The position numbers and the translations under genes were made by a program. The notes under the pieces were generated by a model. It did not search any database. It worked only from the letters and a program-made list of their open reading frames with translations, and had not been told where the DNA came from. Positions 10,451 to 20,291 of a stretch of DNA of 64,000 nucleotides are shown here, piece after piece (position 1 is the stretch's first letter; the number at the start of each line of letters is the position of its first letter). Source of the DNA: Dickeya oryzae (GTDB lineage Bacteria; Pseudomonadota; Gammaproteobacteria; Enterobacterales; Enterobacteriaceae); assembly GCF_009372235.1 (NCBI RefSeq), contig NZ_SULL01000015.1, forward strand, positions 124,001 through 188,000. The letters are read 5' to 3'.

Positions 10451-10615
10451 TGCCCTGAAAAAAGTTAGTCACTGCTTTGGGAAAAACACAGGCTGGAAAA
10501 CAAGCCGGGAAAAACAAACCGCCGCTATTTTCAGCGCCACCTGCTAAAACTGCAACGTTTGTTGCCGGGTTTTCTGTAACGGCCCGCAGCAATACCCGCA
10601 AGCAGAGCGCAATAA

Positions 10616-11485
10616 CTACAACATGTCATTGAGCGTCACACCAATGCCGTAGCGGGTCTGGCGGTGGTTGTAATCGATCAGCGACTCGCCGTAACCACTG
10701 AATACCTTGGTATAAAAACGCACATGGTCGGTGATCGGATAACTCCAGCCTATCTCGCCGCTGCCGTAACCGCTGTTCCAGTTATAACGCCCTTCAGCAC
10801 TAAAAACGCTATCGCCCCAGCGGTAGCCGACACGCACCCGGTAATGGCCCATGTAGCGGGTGATGTCCGGGTTATCATCTTCACTGTCGTGCAAGCGAAT
10901 CCAGGGTTTCACATCAACCTGCCAGTTGCCATTTTGCGCCATCAGGCGAGCATAGACCCGGTTCCAGCTCCGCGAGGTCGGGTCGGCACGCCCATTCGAC
11001 TGATGATTAAATCCCCATTCCACATCGCGCAGCGTCCAGCCGGCAAAGCGATAATCGGTCGCCCAGCCAAGAAACAATTGCGGTTCGTAGTTGGTTTCAC
11101 GAAACGGAGAAGACTCACTTTTATTGGACATCTGCCACCAGGAACGCTGGGTATAGGATGCGCCCAACAGTGAGTTATCACCGGCGATGCCACGCCACAG
11201 CGGAAAACCCAGGCTTATCTGAAAGTTCACTTCATCTTTGCGGGCGTGATCAGCCCAGCTGTAACTCTCAATCGCCTGCTTATTGATATCGCTGGTGTAG
11301 GTATAAAGCAGGTAGTTGCTTTCATACGGGTAGAGAATAAACGGCGTATCATGCTGTTGCAGCAGACCAGCGATAATACTGCCCGGTACGGCTGGTGCAT
11401 CATGAATTTCCTGAACGTGAGCCCCTTGCGCCTGCGCCGTCGCCGCCAGCATCAGCGCAACCGCTACCCCGCCTGATTTATACAT
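10616..11485 (-). CDS. pldA: Outer membrane phospholipase A
   Basis: Integral outer-membrane beta-barrel phospholipase that clears misplaced phospholipids from the outer leaflet. The start at 11485 (MYKSGGVAVAL) gives 289 residues, the E. coli length, and has GGGAG nine bases upstream. A signal peptide ends near TAQAQG. The active-site region GFNHQSNGRADPTSRSWNR supplies His, Ser and Asn, and the C-terminus ends in a hydrophobic barrel strand (GVTLNDML). It is a single gene in a conserved recQ-pldA-yigI setting. Confidence 0.95.
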   Translation of the reverse strand: MYKSGGVAVALMLAATAQAQGAHVQEIHDAPAVPGSIIAGLLQQHDTPFILYPYESNYLLYTYTSDINKQAIESYSWADHARKDEVNFQISLGFPLWRGIAGDNSLLGASYTQRSWWQMSNKSESSPFRETNYEPQLFLGWATDYRFAGWTLRDVEWGFNHQSNGRADPTSRSWNRVYARLMAQNGNWQVDVKPWIRLHDSEDDNPDITRYMGHYRVRVGYRWGDSVFSAEGRYNWNSGYGSGEIGWSYPITDHVRFYTKVFSGYGESLIDYNHRQTRYGIGVTLNDML

Positions 11486-11709
11486 GTACGTCATCTCCCA
11501 AAGGATCGTGATAGATAAGTGGCCCAAATAGCGAACTGAAGTCGCGGCGGATAGTGTACACAGCGCATCCGGTTTACGCAGTTATCCTGTTCTTATCACT
11601 ACCACCAGTAGCAAGAAACCATAACGCCGCCTAAAATAACAACTCATTAACCAATAAAAACATAAAAATTAACCACCCTACCGGCGTTATCGTTATTAAG
11701 GACTCTCAC

Positions 11710-12180
11710 ATGCCTACTACACCGCTCACTCAGGATAGGATACGTCAGCGTGTCAGCGATATTTTTATCTATCAGATGCCGTTCAATCAGGAACTGGGCC
11801 TCACGCTGGACGCCTTTTCACCGGACTCGGTGACACTGCGTTTTAACCATCAGAACAAGCTGGTGGGTAACGCGTTGCAGCAGATCCTGCACGGTGGCGT
11901 GATCGCCGCCGGTCTGGATGTGGCTGCAGGGCTGGTGTGTGTGGGCAGCGCGTTATTGCGCCATGACACCCTGAGCGAACAGGAATTACAACATCGGCTC
12001 TCACGCATGGGAACCATCGACCTGCGGGTGGATTACCTGCGGCCTGGTCGCGGCGAACACTTTACCCTGACCAGCCATTTGCTACGTGGCGGAAACAAAA
12101 TCGCCGTCGCGCGGGCCGAGCTGCACAATGAAAAACACTCGCATATCGCCAGTGCCATCGCCACCTACATCGTGGGCTAA
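11710..12180 (+). CDS. yigI: Hotdog-fold acyl-CoA thioesterase YigI
   Basis: PaaI/YigI-type thioesterase with a single hotdog domain, 156 residues. The segment [21 protein letters not shown] near residues 60-80 matches the conserved helix of the fold, and [17 protein letters not shown] is nearly identical to E. coli YigI. AAGGA precedes the ATG by eight bases. The E. coli protein was reported to hydrolyse medium- to long-chain acyl-CoA. The substrate here is inferred from that homology. Confidence 0.9.
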   Translation: MPTTPLTQDRIRQRVSDIFIYQMPFNQELGLTLDAFSPDSVTLRFNHQNKLVGNALQQILHGGVIAAGLDVAAGLVCVGSALLRHDTLSEQELQHRLSRMGTIDLRVDYLRPGRGEHFTLTSHLLRGGNKIAVARAELHNEKHSHIASAIATYIVG

Positions 12181-12282
12181 CACGCACCGTGGCAGAGGAC
12201 TTATCAGCGCACGGTAACAAGACACCCGCGTTGTGCTCCGGTACACTGGATTTTTCATTCGCGGGTGACTGGTTTCTTATCA

Positions 12283-13206
12283 ATGAGCATGCCACAACAC
12301 CGCCAGGGGGTTCTGTTCGCCCTTGGTGCCTATATCCTCTGGGGGATTGCCCCCATTTATTTCAAACAACTCAGGCAAGTACCGGCTAATGAAATTCTGG
12401 GCCACCGGATTATCTGGTCATTCTTTTTCATGCTGTTGCTGCTGACCCTGTGCCGTAACTGGGGTGCGGTGCGTAATGCCTGCCGTCAGCCGCGTCAGCT
12501 ATTGCTGCTGGCGATCACCGCCATACTGGTCGCCTGTAACTGGCTGACGTATATCTGGGCGGTCAACCATAACCACATGCTGGAAGCGAGTTTGGGCTAT
12601 TTCATCAACCCATTGGTCAGCGTGCTACTGGGAATGCTATTTCTTGGCGAACGTTTTCGTCCGACACAATGGCTGGCGATGCTGCTGGCGGTGTGTGGGG
12701 TACTGGTACAGTTGTGGGTGCTCGGCTCACTGCCAGTGATTGCACTCACCCTGGCCTTCAGCTTCGGCGTTTACGGCTTATTGCGTAAAAAGATCGCCAT
12801 CGACGGCCAGACCGGGATGCTGTTTGAAACGCTGTGGCTGTTGCCTGCGGCACTGGTTTATCTGGAATGGCTGGCCGATTCACCCACCAGCCAATTCAGT
12901 CAAAACCCGTTATCGCTCAATCTGCTGTTGATGGCGTCAGGCGTGGTGACTACGGTGCCGCTGCTGCTATTTACCGCCGCTGCCGTACGCCTGCGGTTGT
13001 CTACACTGGGCTTTTTTCAGTATCTGGCACCGACGCTGACCTTCCTGCTGGCGATACTGGTCTACGGTGAAACCATCACACCAGACAGGCTGGTCACCTT
13101 TGCGTTCATCTGGCTGGCACTCGGCGTGTTTACGCTCGATGCGCTCTATACGCAGCGGCGGCTACGCCGCACCAGCCTCCGCGTGACGCGAGATGTAACG
13201 CGATAA
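12283..13206 (+). CDS. rarD: EamA-family transporter RarD
   Basis: Ten-segment inner-membrane transporter of the drug/metabolite superfamily, named from a chloramphenicol-sensitive permease; the physiological substrate is unknown. The start is set at ATG 12283 (MSMPQHRQGV), which aligns with E. coli MDAKQTRQGV. A GTG at 12265 and an ATG at 12289 are alternatives. Conserved stretches are EASLGYFINPLV and LRLSTLGFFQYL. The 307 residues compare with 296. The last 45 bases overlap the 3' end of the convergent AbrB-family gene. Confidence 0.92.
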   Translation: MSMPQHRQGVLFALGAYILWGIAPIYFKQLRQVPANEILGHRIIWSFFFMLLLLTLCRNWGAVRNACRQPRQLLLLAITAILVACNWLTYIWAVNHNHMLEASLGYFINPLVSVLLGMLFLGERFRPTQWLAMLLAVCGVLVQLWVLGSLPVIALTLAFSFGVYGLLRKKIAIDGQTGMLFETLWLLPAALVYLEWLADSPTSQFSQNPLSLNLLLMASGVVTTVPLLLFTAAAVRLRLSTLGFFQYLAPTLTFLLAILVYGETITPDRLVTFAFIWLALGVFTLDALYTQRRLRRTSLRVTRDVTR

Positions 13207-14220
13207 GATCGGGCTGAAAATCAGGGTAGTGAACAGGCGCATCGTCTGCAGCGCCATCACAAACGCGATATCCACCCGGCTGCCAGCGGCAATAATGGCG
13301 ATAGAATCCAGCCCGCCGGGGCTGGTTGCCAGATAGGCGGTCAGCATATCCACCGATAGCAGATGCATCAGCATCAGCGCCATCCCACCACACAGCAACA
13401 TGAGCGTGATAATCGAAAGCATCATTTTTGGCAGGGTACGCAGCGCCAGCAAAAACACTGGCCGGGTAAATGACAGCCCAACACTCCAGCCAATCAAGGC
13501 ATAAGCCACCGCCAGTAACCATTCCGGTGTTTGCAATGTCATGATGCCGGAAGAATGTAATAGTGACCCGACGATCATAGGCACCAACAGTTGGCCGGAA
13601 GGAATACGCAACAATCGGCCCACCCAGGCACAACTAAACGCCATCGCCAGCGTACCGGGGAAACGCCAGTCCAGCGTGGGGAACCAAACCAGTAACGCAT
13701 TATTGGCTTCGGCACCCGGCCCGAGACTGGCTCGCGCCACAAACGCCGCCGACGCGGTCACCATCAATACCCGCAGGTACTGCATGAACGCCACCAGACG
13801 AACATCCGCGCCAAAGTCACTCGCCATCGCCACCATGGCTGATGCACCACCCGGTGATGCGCCCCAGGTGCCGGTCGTTCCCGGCAGTTCGCTGTAACGC
13901 ATCAACAGCCAACCGGACAAGCCGCTGGCAATCAGTGTCGATAACAGAATGAAGACCACCAACGGCCACTCTTTCATCAGCGGCGTCAGGATAGACAGGG
14001 AAAGACTTTGCGCGACCAGACAGCCCAGCACGGCATTACTGGCATAAAAGAAGGTACGGGGGATACGAATGGCCGCACCGTTCAGGCCCATGACCACACC
14101 GACCAGCATCGGCCCGAGCAACAGTGCCGCCGGAACATGATAAAACTGTAAACCCAATCCCAACACCAACGATACTGCCAGCAGCATGAACCATTGTGTC
14201 GATGCGGAAAACTTCTCCAT
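13162..14220 (-). CDS. abrB: AbrB-family inner membrane protein
   Basis: Two tandem AbrB (PF05145-type) domains in a 352-residue, strongly hydrophobic protein. The duplicated hallmark TWGASPGGASAMVAMA in the first half and YLATSPGGLDSIAIIAAGS in the second identify the family. E. coli AbrB is close in length (348) and sequence but maps elsewhere, and was reported to affect aidB regulation. Actual transport function is unproven. In E. coli yigF stands between rarD and corA; this gene takes that place here. Confidence 0.85.
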   Translation of the reverse strand: MEKFSASTQWFMLLAVSLVLGLGLQFYHVPAALLLGPMLVGVVMGLNGAAIRIPRTFFYASNAVLGCLVAQSLSLSILTPLMKEWPLVVFILLSTLIASGLSGWLLMRYSELPGTTGTWGASPGGASAMVAMASDFGADVRLVAFMQYLRVLMVTASAAFVARASLGPGAEANNALLVWFPTLDWRFPGTLAMAFSCAWVGRLLRIPSGQLLVPMIVGSLLHSSGIMTLQTPEWLLAVAYALIGWSVGLSFTRPVFLLALRTLPKMMLSIITLMLLCGGMALMLMHLLSVDMLTAYLATSPGGLDSIAIIAAGSRVDIAFVMALQTMRLFTTLIFSPILSRYISRHAEAGAA

Positions 14221-14397
14221 GCACAGTACCTGTTACAGCATCAAAACAAGAGCGGTTATTTTACCCTGCCAGCCCAAGTGACGGGCATCTATCGGTGCTA
14301 AATCTGTCCGTTATCAATAATTATCAATCAAAGCGTAGCAGAGACTCGTCAGCCTTGCGGCCAACGAGTCATCTATCGGGAGAAAAGGGGAGAGGCG

Positions 14398-15348
14398 TTA
14401 GAGCCAGTTACGGCGTTTGAAGTACAGGTAAGGAGCCAGACCAGCCAGCAGCATCAGCACCAGTGCACCGGGATAGCCGTAGGCCCACTTCAGTTCCGGC
14501 ATGAATTCGAAGTTCATCCCATAACTGGACGCGACCAGTGTTGGCGGCAGGAATACCACCGAGACCACCGAGAAGATTTTGATGATGCGGTTCTGTTCGA
14601 TGTTGATAAACCCCATCGCGGCCTGCATCAGGAAGTTGACCTTCTGAAACAGCGATTCGTTATGCGGCAACAGCGACTCGATATCTCGCAGAATTTCGCG
14701 CGCCTGTTCTAATTGACCACTTGGCAGGCGGGCCCGACGCACCAAAAAGTTGAGCGCCCGCTGGGTATCCATCAGACACAGGCGCACTTTCCAGCCCACA
14801 TCCTCCAGCTCCGCCAGCGTCGACAGCGCGTCGTCATATTCATCACCCTGACGACCGTCCATGATCACCCGGCTCAGAGATTCCAGGTCGCTGTAGATAT
14901 TTTCAATTTCATCCGCCAGCTGTTCTATCTTGGTTTCAAACAGATCAAGCAGCAGTTCGTATGCGTTGCCATCGATCAACGTTTGCGCACGGGCGCGCAT
15001 GCGGTAAAGACGGAAAGCAGGCAACTCGCGCTCACGTAACGTATACAGGCGGCCATCACGAATGGTAAACGCCACCGTGGAGTTACCGGCGTGATCGTCC
15101 GTGTCTTCAAAAAAGAAAAAGGAGTGAATATGCAGCCCATCCTCATCTTCGAAAAAACGGGCTGATGCTTCGATGTCTTCCAGTTCCGGTCGGGTCGCCA
15201 GGCTTTGTCCCAGCTGACTCTGCACGCATTCTCGCTCTTCTGCATCCGGCTCGACCAAATCCACCCATAACGAGGTAGTCAGGTCGTCGCTTTCATCCAG
15301 TTCCAGGCGAGTTAAACGGCAGTTATCGAGTTTAAATGCGCTCAGCAT
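14398..15348 (-). CDS. corA: Magnesium/cobalt/nickel channel CorA
   Basis: Pentameric inner-membrane Mg2+ channel, also carrying Co2+ and Ni2+. The start at 15348 ([12 protein letters not shown]) gives exactly 316 residues, the family length; the longer open frame upstream is leader. A large acidic cytoplasmic domain is followed by a long helix and two membrane segments, with the selectivity motif [10 protein letters not shown] between them and a basic C-terminus (FKRRNWL). It is transcribed from its own promoter downstream of uvrD. The long leader suggests translation-coupled attenuation. Confidence 0.96.
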   Translation of the reverse strand: MLSAFKLDNCRLTRLELDESDDLTTSLWVDLVEPDAEERECVQSQLGQSLATRPELEDIEASARFFEDEDGLHIHSFFFFEDTDDHAGNSTVAFTIRDGRLYTLRERELPAFRLYRMRARAQTLIDGNAYELLLDLFETKIEQLADEIENIYSDLESLSRVIMDGRQGDEYDDALSTLAELEDVGWKVRLCLMDTQRALNFLVRRARLPSGQLEQAREILRDIESLLPHNESLFQKVNFLMQAAMGFINIEQNRIIKIFSVVSVVFLPPTLVASSYGMNFEFMPELKWAYGYPGALVLMLLAGLAPYLYFKRRNWL

Positions 15349-15487
15349 AAGCCATGCTCCCAAAATGTAACAAAGAGGGACAAAACGCGATTGAAACACA
15401 GAAACTGGGTGGGAAACGTCACCATCAGGTTTCAGGCCGTGAGACGGTGCTGACTCGATGCGACAAACGGTGCCGCTGATAACCTTA

Positions 15488-15516
15488 AAGGCTATCAGCA
15501 CAGGGAAGATAGCCTT
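15488..15516 (-). promoter_or_regulatory. Hairpin in the corA leader
   Basis: A perfect 9-bp stem (AAGGCTATC / GATAGCCTT) with an 11-base loop forms in the corA leader RNA. Its 5' arm begins inside the stop codon of the leader ORF, so a ribosome finishing that ORF would block it. This arrangement is typical of attenuation leaders. Confidence 0.5.
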
Positions 15517-15571
15517 AGAAGTTATACCTAATCAGTAGGTTATTGAGCCAGTATCGACTGGGTGTGTCCAA
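15515..15571 (-). CDS. Candidate corA leader peptide (18 codons, TTG start)
   Basis: A short ORF with TTG start encodes [18 protein letters not shown]. It has a strong GGAGG at 15581-15585, nine bases upstream, and ends in TAA at the foot of the leader hairpin. In Salmonella, corA is controlled by translation of a short leader ORF (corL) that affects Rho-dependent termination; this ORF is a positional candidate for the same role. I do not remember the corL sequence, so homology is not claimed. Confidence 0.45.
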   Translation of the reverse strand: MDTPSRYWLNNLLIRYNF

Positions 15572-15603
15572 GGCGTGGGTCCTCCGGGAATAATGATGGG
15601 CGC

Positions 15604-15633
15604 ATGTTACGCTGAGATGAAAAAGACTGTCAA
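15604..15633 (-). promoter_or_regulatory. Probable sigma-70 promoter of corA
   Basis: On the minus strand TTGACA (15628-15633) and TAACAT (15604-15609) are separated by 18 bases. The start point would be near 15597, giving a leader of about 250 nucleotides before corA. The -35 box is a perfect consensus. Confidence 0.6.
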
Positions 15634-15656
15634 CAGACAATCAGATGATTAGTCTG
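15634..15656 (-). terminator. Hairpin after uvrD
   Basis: Minus-strand CAGAC, a bulged T, AATCA, loop TC, TGATT, GTCTG forms a 10-bp stem with one bulge, and a TCTTTTT stretch follows after about 8 bases. It lies 64 bases past the uvrD stop and abuts the corA -35 box. It is a plausible but imperfect terminator. Confidence 0.45.
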
Positions 15657-15719
15657 TGTCCACCCGCCACATCCGATGAGCACAGACTGAACACCATACG
15701 CCCTCATCCCTCGACGACG

Positions 15720-17882
15720 CTATACCGCCTCCAGACGGGCATAAGCAGCCACCAGCCACTTGATACCCTGGCCCACAAAAGCGACCTGGATACGGCAATG
15801 CTCACCACTGCCTTCTACATTAACAATGGTACCTTCGCCGAACTTGGCGTGGCGCACCCGCTGCCCCAGCTTATAGCCGGTGTCGCTCTGGCTGATTGGC
15901 GTCCCCAGGCGCTGATGATTGACCGGGCGCGAGACACTGGCGCGCAGCCGCACCTCTTCCACACATTCAGGCGGCAACTCGCCAATAAAGCGTGACGGAC
16001 GGTGGTAGGTCTCCTTACCGTATAACCGGCGGCTTTCGGCGTAAGTCAGCGTCAGTTTCTGCATGGCCCGCGTCACGCCGACATACGCCAGCCGACGCTC
16101 TTCTTCCAGACGACCGCCTTCGTCCAATGACATCTGACTGGGGAACATCCCCTCTTCCATACCGACGACAAACACCTGCGGGAACTCCAGCCCTTTGGCA
16201 GAGTGCAATGTCATTAATTGCACCGCGTCCTGATAGGCATCCGCCTGCCCCTCGCCCGCTTCCAGCGCCGCGTGAGACAAAAACGCCTGTAGTGGCAGCA
16301 AATCCTGATCTTCATCCTGATAGCTGAATTGCCGGGTCGCCGTCACCAGTTCTTCCAGGTTCTCTACCCTCGCCTGACCTTTTTCGCCTTTCTCCTGCTC
16401 GTACATGCTCCACAAGCCGGAATCACGAATCACCCGGTCGGTCTGCACATGCAAGGGTAAGTCAGCGGTATCGCTGGCAAGCGCATCCACCAGTTCCAGA
16501 AAACGCTGTAATGCTGCCGCCGCACGCCCGGCCAGCACCTTTTCCTGTAACAACGCACGCGTGGCCTGCCACAGCGTCAACTGACGGTCGCGGGCGGTCT
16601 GGCGCACCACATCCAAAGTGCGATCGCCGATACCACGCGTCGGGGTGTTGACCACACGCTCAAAAGCGGCGTCATCGTTGCGGTTGGTCATCAAGCGCAA
16701 ATAAGACAACGCGTCTTTGATTTCCTGTCGTTCGAAGAAGCGCATACCGCCATAAATCCGGTACGGCAGGCTTTGCTGCAACAACGCCTCCTCCAGTACA
16801 CGGGATTGGGCGTTGCTGCGGTACAAAATAGCGCATTCGCTGAGCGCACCACCCGCTTCCTGCCACACCTTGATGCGGTTGACCACAAACCGTGCTTCAT
16901 CCAGTTCGTTAAAGGCGCAGTAGAGCGAAATCGGCTCGCCTTCAATACCGTCGGTCCACAGGTTTTTACCCAGTCGATCGCCGTTGTGGGCAATCAACGC
17001 GTTGGCGGCGTTAAGAATATTGGCGGTGGAACGGTAATTCTGCTCCAGACGGATGGTCGCCACGTCGTTGAAGTCACGCAGGAAATGCTGGATGTTCTCC
17101 ACCTGTGCCCCACGCCAGCCGTAGATTGACTGGTCGTCGTCGCCGACGATCATCACTTTGGCGCTATCGCCAGCCAACAGGCGGATCCAGGCATACTGGA
17201 TGCGGTTGGTATCCTGAAACTCATCCACCAGAATGTTGTTAAAGCGATCGCGATAATGCTGAAGAATATGCGGTTTGTTGAGCCACAACTCATGGGCACG
17301 CAACAGCAGTTCGGCGAAATCCACCAGCCCTGCACGATCACAGGCTTCCTGATAAGCCTGATAGATGCGCAACCAGGTCTGCTCCACTGGATTGCCGTAG
17401 CTATCGATATGCTGTGGCCGCAGGCCTTCGTCTTTTTTGCCGTTGATGTACCACATCGCCTGACGGGGTGGCCATTGTTTCTCGTCCAGATTCAACGCTT
17501 TAATCAGTCGCTTGAGCAACCGCAGCTGATCTTCGCTGTCCAGAATCTGGAAATCCTGCGGTAACCCGGCATCCAGATGGTGCGCGCGCAGTAAGCGATG
17601 TGCCAGACCGTGGAAAGTACCGATCCACATTCCACCCTGGCTGGTGCCGAGCAGTTGATCGATACGGTGGCGCATTTCCGCCGCCGCCTTGTTGGTAAAG
17701 GTCACCGCCATGATCGAATACGGCGAGCAGTTCTCCACCGTCAGCAACCAGGCGATACGGTGCACCAGTACGCGGGTTTTGCCACTGCCTGCGCCAGCCA
17801 GTACCAGCATATTGCTGCGCGGCGCCGCCACGGCGTCACGCTGTTTATCATTCAGACTGTCGAGCAGGTCAGAAACGTCCAT
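15720..17882 (-). CDS. uvrD: DNA helicase II (UvrD)
   Basis: Superfamily 1A 3'-5' helicase for nucleotide excision and methyl-directed mismatch repair. It has 720 residues, the E. coli length. Walker [15 protein letters not shown] is at about residues 28-41, motif II VDEFQDTN in the middle, motif [16 protein letters not shown], and motif VI with RLAYVGVTRA. The C-terminal tail ends in a short Tudor-like region (GQRVRHAKFGEGTIVNVEG). It has its own promoter under a LexA box, as in E. coli. Confidence 0.97.
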   Translation of the reverse strand: MDVSDLLDSLNDKQRDAVAAPRSNMLVLAGAGSGKTRVLVHRIAWLLTVENCSPYSIMAVTFTNKAAAEMRHRIDQLLGTSQGGMWIGTFHGLAHRLLRAHHLDAGLPQDFQILDSEDQLRLLKRLIKALNLDEKQWPPRQAMWYINGKKDEGLRPQHIDSYGNPVEQTWLRIYQAYQEACDRAGLVDFAELLLRAHELWLNKPHILQHYRDRFNNILVDEFQDTNRIQYAWIRLLAGDSAKVMIVGDDDQSIYGWRGAQVENIQHFLRDFNDVATIRLEQNYRSTANILNAANALIAHNGDRLGKNLWTDGIEGEPISLYCAFNELDEARFVVNRIKVWQEAGGALSECAILYRSNAQSRVLEEALLQQSLPYRIYGGMRFFERQEIKDALSYLRLMTNRNDDAAFERVVNTPTRGIGDRTLDVVRQTARDRQLTLWQATRALLQEKVLAGRAAAALQRFLELVDALASDTADLPLHVQTDRVIRDSGLWSMYEQEKGEKGQARVENLEELVTATRQFSYQDEDQDLLPLQAFLSHAALEAGEGQADAYQDAVQLMTLHSAKGLEFPQVFVVGMEEGMFPSQMSLDEGGRLEEERRLAYVGVTRAMQKLTLTYAESRRLYGKETYHRPSRFIGELPPECVEEVRLRASVSRPVNHQRLGTPISQSDTGYKLGQRVRHAKFGEGTIVNVEGSGEHCRIQVAFVGQGIKWLVAAYARLEAV

Positions 17883-17938
17883 AGGCGTCGGTTATCCGTC
17901 AAAAGGGAACCCGGCCTCCGGATCGGAGACAAATTCCA

Positions 17939-17954
17939 CTGATTATATATACAG
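17939..17954 (-). promoter_or_regulatory. LexA (SOS) box upstream of uvrD
   Basis: Minus-strand CTGTATATATAATCAG matches the LexA consensus CTGT-N8-ACAG in the left arm fully and in the right arm at three of four bases (TCAG). It overlaps a TATAAT-like -10 hexamer at 17942-17947 and sits 57 bases upstream of uvrD. uvrD is SOS-induced in E. coli. Confidence 0.8.
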
Positions 17955-17968
17955 TAAAAATAGCAGAA

Positions 17969-18685
17969 TTATAGCAACGTGGTCAGCGATGCCAAACTGA
18001 AAATTTCCACATGCGGCAACAGTCGGGAATCGTGAATCTGCATCAGGTTGCCGTCACGCAGGTTAATCCAGCAGGATTGCACGCCGCTGCGGATCGCTCC
18101 TGCTACGTCGGTGGTCAGATCATCCCCCACATGTAGCAGGTTGTGCAACGGTAAATTCAGCCGCCCGGCGGCGAGCTGATACATATCATGGGACGGTTTG
18201 GAGCGGCCATCCGGGCCGGCACGCAGAATAAACTGAAAATAGTCGCCAAGGCCGCAGGCATGGGGATCCGCATTGCCGTTAGTGATCGCCACCAGTGGCC
18301 AACGCTGCCCCAACGCACGTAGTGTGTCGTGGGTTTCCTGCGGCACCGTAATGTCACTGCGCCAGCGGGCAAACTCCGCCATGACCTCATCCGCACCGGT
18401 TTTGGCCTCGTTTGGCGACATGCCCACCCGGGTCATCGCCAGGTGTACGGAACGCCAGCGCCAGTGGGTCACATCGTGATAAATCTCTGGCTCTTGCGCC
18501 AGCAGTTCCTGGCGCAAGAGCCGCAACCCTTCGCTGGTGAACGCCTGTAACCCGGGGTGGTAGTTCTGCAAAAACCGCAACGACTCCTGTTCCGTACGCC
18601 GGATAACGTCATGGTTATCGTACAGGGTATCGTCCAAATCGAATGTCATGGCATCAATCCGATCGAGCGGGCGATAAAAATACAT
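17969..18685 (-). CDS. yigB: HAD-family FMN/5-amino-6-ribitylamino-uracil phosphate phosphatase YigB
   Basis: HAD phosphatase of 238 residues, the E. coli length. In E. coli YigB dephosphorylates FMN and a riboflavin precursor. Motif [12 protein letters not shown] is at about residues 14-24, motif II is in AITNGNADP and motif III in [13 protein letters not shown]. Its start shares one base with the xerC stop (TGATG), so it is translationally coupled to the yigA-xerC operon. The coding region contains a perfect 14-bp inverted repeat. Confidence 0.93.
   Translation of the reverse strand: MYFYRPLDRIDAMTFDLDDTLYDNHDVIRRTEQESLRFLQNYHPGLQAFTSEGLRLLRQELLAQEPEIYHDVTHWRWRSVHLAMTRVGMSPNEAKTGADEVMAEFARWRSDITVPQETHDTLRALGQRWPLVAITNGNADPHACGLGDYFQFILRAGPDGRSKPSHDMYQLAAGRLNLPLHNLLHVGDDLTTDVAGAIRSGVQSCWINLRDGNLMQIHDSRLLPHVEIFSLASLTTLL
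18489..18522. repeat. Perfect 14-bp inverted repeat inside yigB
   Basis: GGCTCTTGCGCCAG at 18489-18502 is followed by a six-base spacer and its exact reverse complement at 18509-18522. It is read through as coding sequence (around [10 protein letters not shown]). Such a strong stem inside a gene is unusual. Confidence 0.85.
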
Positions 18686-19593
18686 CAGGATTTACCTCGT
18701 TTGGCGCGTGGGTGCGCGGCATCGTACACCGATGCCAGATGCTGAAAGTCCAGATGGGTATAGATCTGGGTGGTGGAGAGGTTAGCATGGCCCAACAATT
18801 CCTGCACAGCGCGCAGGTCACCACTGGATTCCAGCATATGGGTAGCAAATGAATGCCGCAGTTTATGCGGATGAACATGGCTGTTCACCCCCTGTTTGAC
18901 GCCCCATTCGGCAAAACGTTTTTGCACGTTGCGCATCGAAATACGCTTACCCAGGCTGGAGACAAACACCGCGTCATCCTCTGGCGCATAAATCTCGCGG
19001 ATAGCCAGCCAGTGTGTCAACCAGGTTACCGCCGTCGCGCCGATAGGCAATTTACGCTCTTTGCTGCCTTTTCCCATCACCCATACTTCGCCGCTCTCCA
19101 GATTGACGTGTCCGCAATCCAGCCCAACCAGCTCCGCCAGACGCAGCCCGGCACCGTACATCACTTCCAGCATGGCGCGGTCACGCACCGCCAGCGGATC
19201 ATTGAGATCGATATCCAGCAGGCGGTCCATTTCATCCACATCCATGTTTTTGGGCAGATGCCGCCCGGCTTTCGGTGCGGGCACACCGCGGGCAGGGTTG
19301 GCCTTGAGCTCGCCACGGCCCACCAGCCAGTCAAGAAAGCTACGTAACGCAGACAACCGTTGTGCCAGACTGGCCGCATTCAGGCCATCACGCTTGCTGC
19401 GGGCAACCACGGCGCGGACTCCCGCCGCATCCAGCGATGACCAGTCCGTCACGCCGGATGCCGACAGCATCTCGATAATTACCTGTAACTGATGGGCGTA
19501 GCTGCGTTGTGTCAGCGGACTCAGTTGTCGTTCAACCCGCAGGTAACGCAGAAAGGCGTCTGCCGGGGCTGACAAGGGGGTATCGGGGTTCAT
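18685..19593 (-). CDS. xerC: Tyrosine recombinase XerC
   Basis: With XerD it resolves chromosome dimers at dif. The 302 residues comprise an N-terminal SAM-like DNA-binding domain and the C-terminal catalytic domain. The active-site set is complete: Arg in [12 protein letters not shown], Lys in [12 protein letters not shown], His and Arg in [10 protein letters not shown], His in [11 protein letters not shown] and Tyr in IYTHLDF. The ATG overlaps the yigA stop by four bases and its own stop overlaps yigB by one. Confidence 0.97.
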   Translation of the reverse strand: MNPDTPLSAPADAFLRYLRVERQLSPLTQRSYAHQLQVIIEMLSASGVTDWSSLDAAGVRAVVARSKRDGLNAASLAQRLSALRSFLDWLVGRGELKANPARGVPAPKAGRHLPKNMDVDEMDRLLDIDLNDPLAVRDRAMLEVMYGAGLRLAELVGLDCGHVNLESGEVWVMGKGSKERKLPIGATAVTWLTHWLAIREIYAPEDDAVFVSSLGKRISMRNVQKRFAEWGVKQGVNSHVHPHKLRHSFATHMLESSGDLRAVQELLGHANLSTTQIYTHLDFQHLASVYDAAHPRAKRGKS

Positions 19594-20291
19594 AGGCGTT
19601 CAATCCATCGCTCCAGCAACACTGGCACGATCGTCGCCAGATGTTGCAGCAGCTCGGTACCCATGCCGTCCTGATAATGGTGGCTGTCACGGCTGCTGAA
19701 AATCAACAGCCCCAGGTCGCCCTGTTTTCCCATCAGCGACAGCGCGACCGAACCGACATGGCGCGCCTGCGGTAACAGGAGCAGCAGTTCAGGGCCGTTG
19801 AGGGTACCAAGGTAGTGATGTCGTTCGCCCAACCGCTGGATGCGCAAAGGCTCAAAAAGTGTCCGGTTAAGGGCCAGATGAGTAAAATCGGAAGGCGCGC
19901 CGATACGCCAGCGATCGGTAAACAGCCGGATAGCCGCCCCCGCTAACCCCAATTGGCGCGCCCAACGGTGCAACCGGTCTAGCAGGTCCTGCAAAGAGTC
20001 GGCAGTCGATAGTGCCATCTGCAACGCTAGCAACTGACTGAACAGTGCTTCGTTGCGGGTCGCCTGCTCCATCAGCAAGGCGATCTCCTCTTCCAGAAAT
20101 TGGATGCGGTTACGCTGACGGGCCAGTTGCCACTCCACCAGCGATACGCTGCCCCGTACCGGGTGTGGAATGCGCAGGCTCTCAACCTGGTGAGCATGAC
20201 GAATGAAAAAGTCAGGGTGCTGGTGCAGATGCTGTAACACCAGTTCGTCAGTCAACGCCTGACGTTCAGCCTGCTCTTCCACATTTTTCAT
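19590..20291 (-). CDS. yigA: DUF484 family protein YigA
   Basis: A 233-residue soluble protein of the DUF484 family, GAF-like in fold, always between dapF and xerC in Enterobacterales. [20 protein letters not shown] near residues 24-43 is the conserved N-terminal motif, followed by a helical stretch and a GAF-like C-terminal half. Its function is unknown. It overlaps dapF upstream and xerC downstream by four bases each (ATGA), so the run is tightly coupled. Confidence 0.9.
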   Translation of the reverse strand: MKNVEEQAERQALTDELVLQHLHQHPDFFIRHAHQVESLRIPHPVRGSVSLVEWQLARQRNRIQFLEEEIALLMEQATRNEALFSQLLALQMALSTADSLQDLLDRLHRWARQLGLAGAAIRLFTDRWRIGAPSDFTHLALNRTLFEPLRIQRLGERHHYLGTLNGPELLLLLPQARHVGSVALSLMGKQGDLGLLIFSSRDSHHYQDGMGTELLQHLATIVPVLLERWIERL

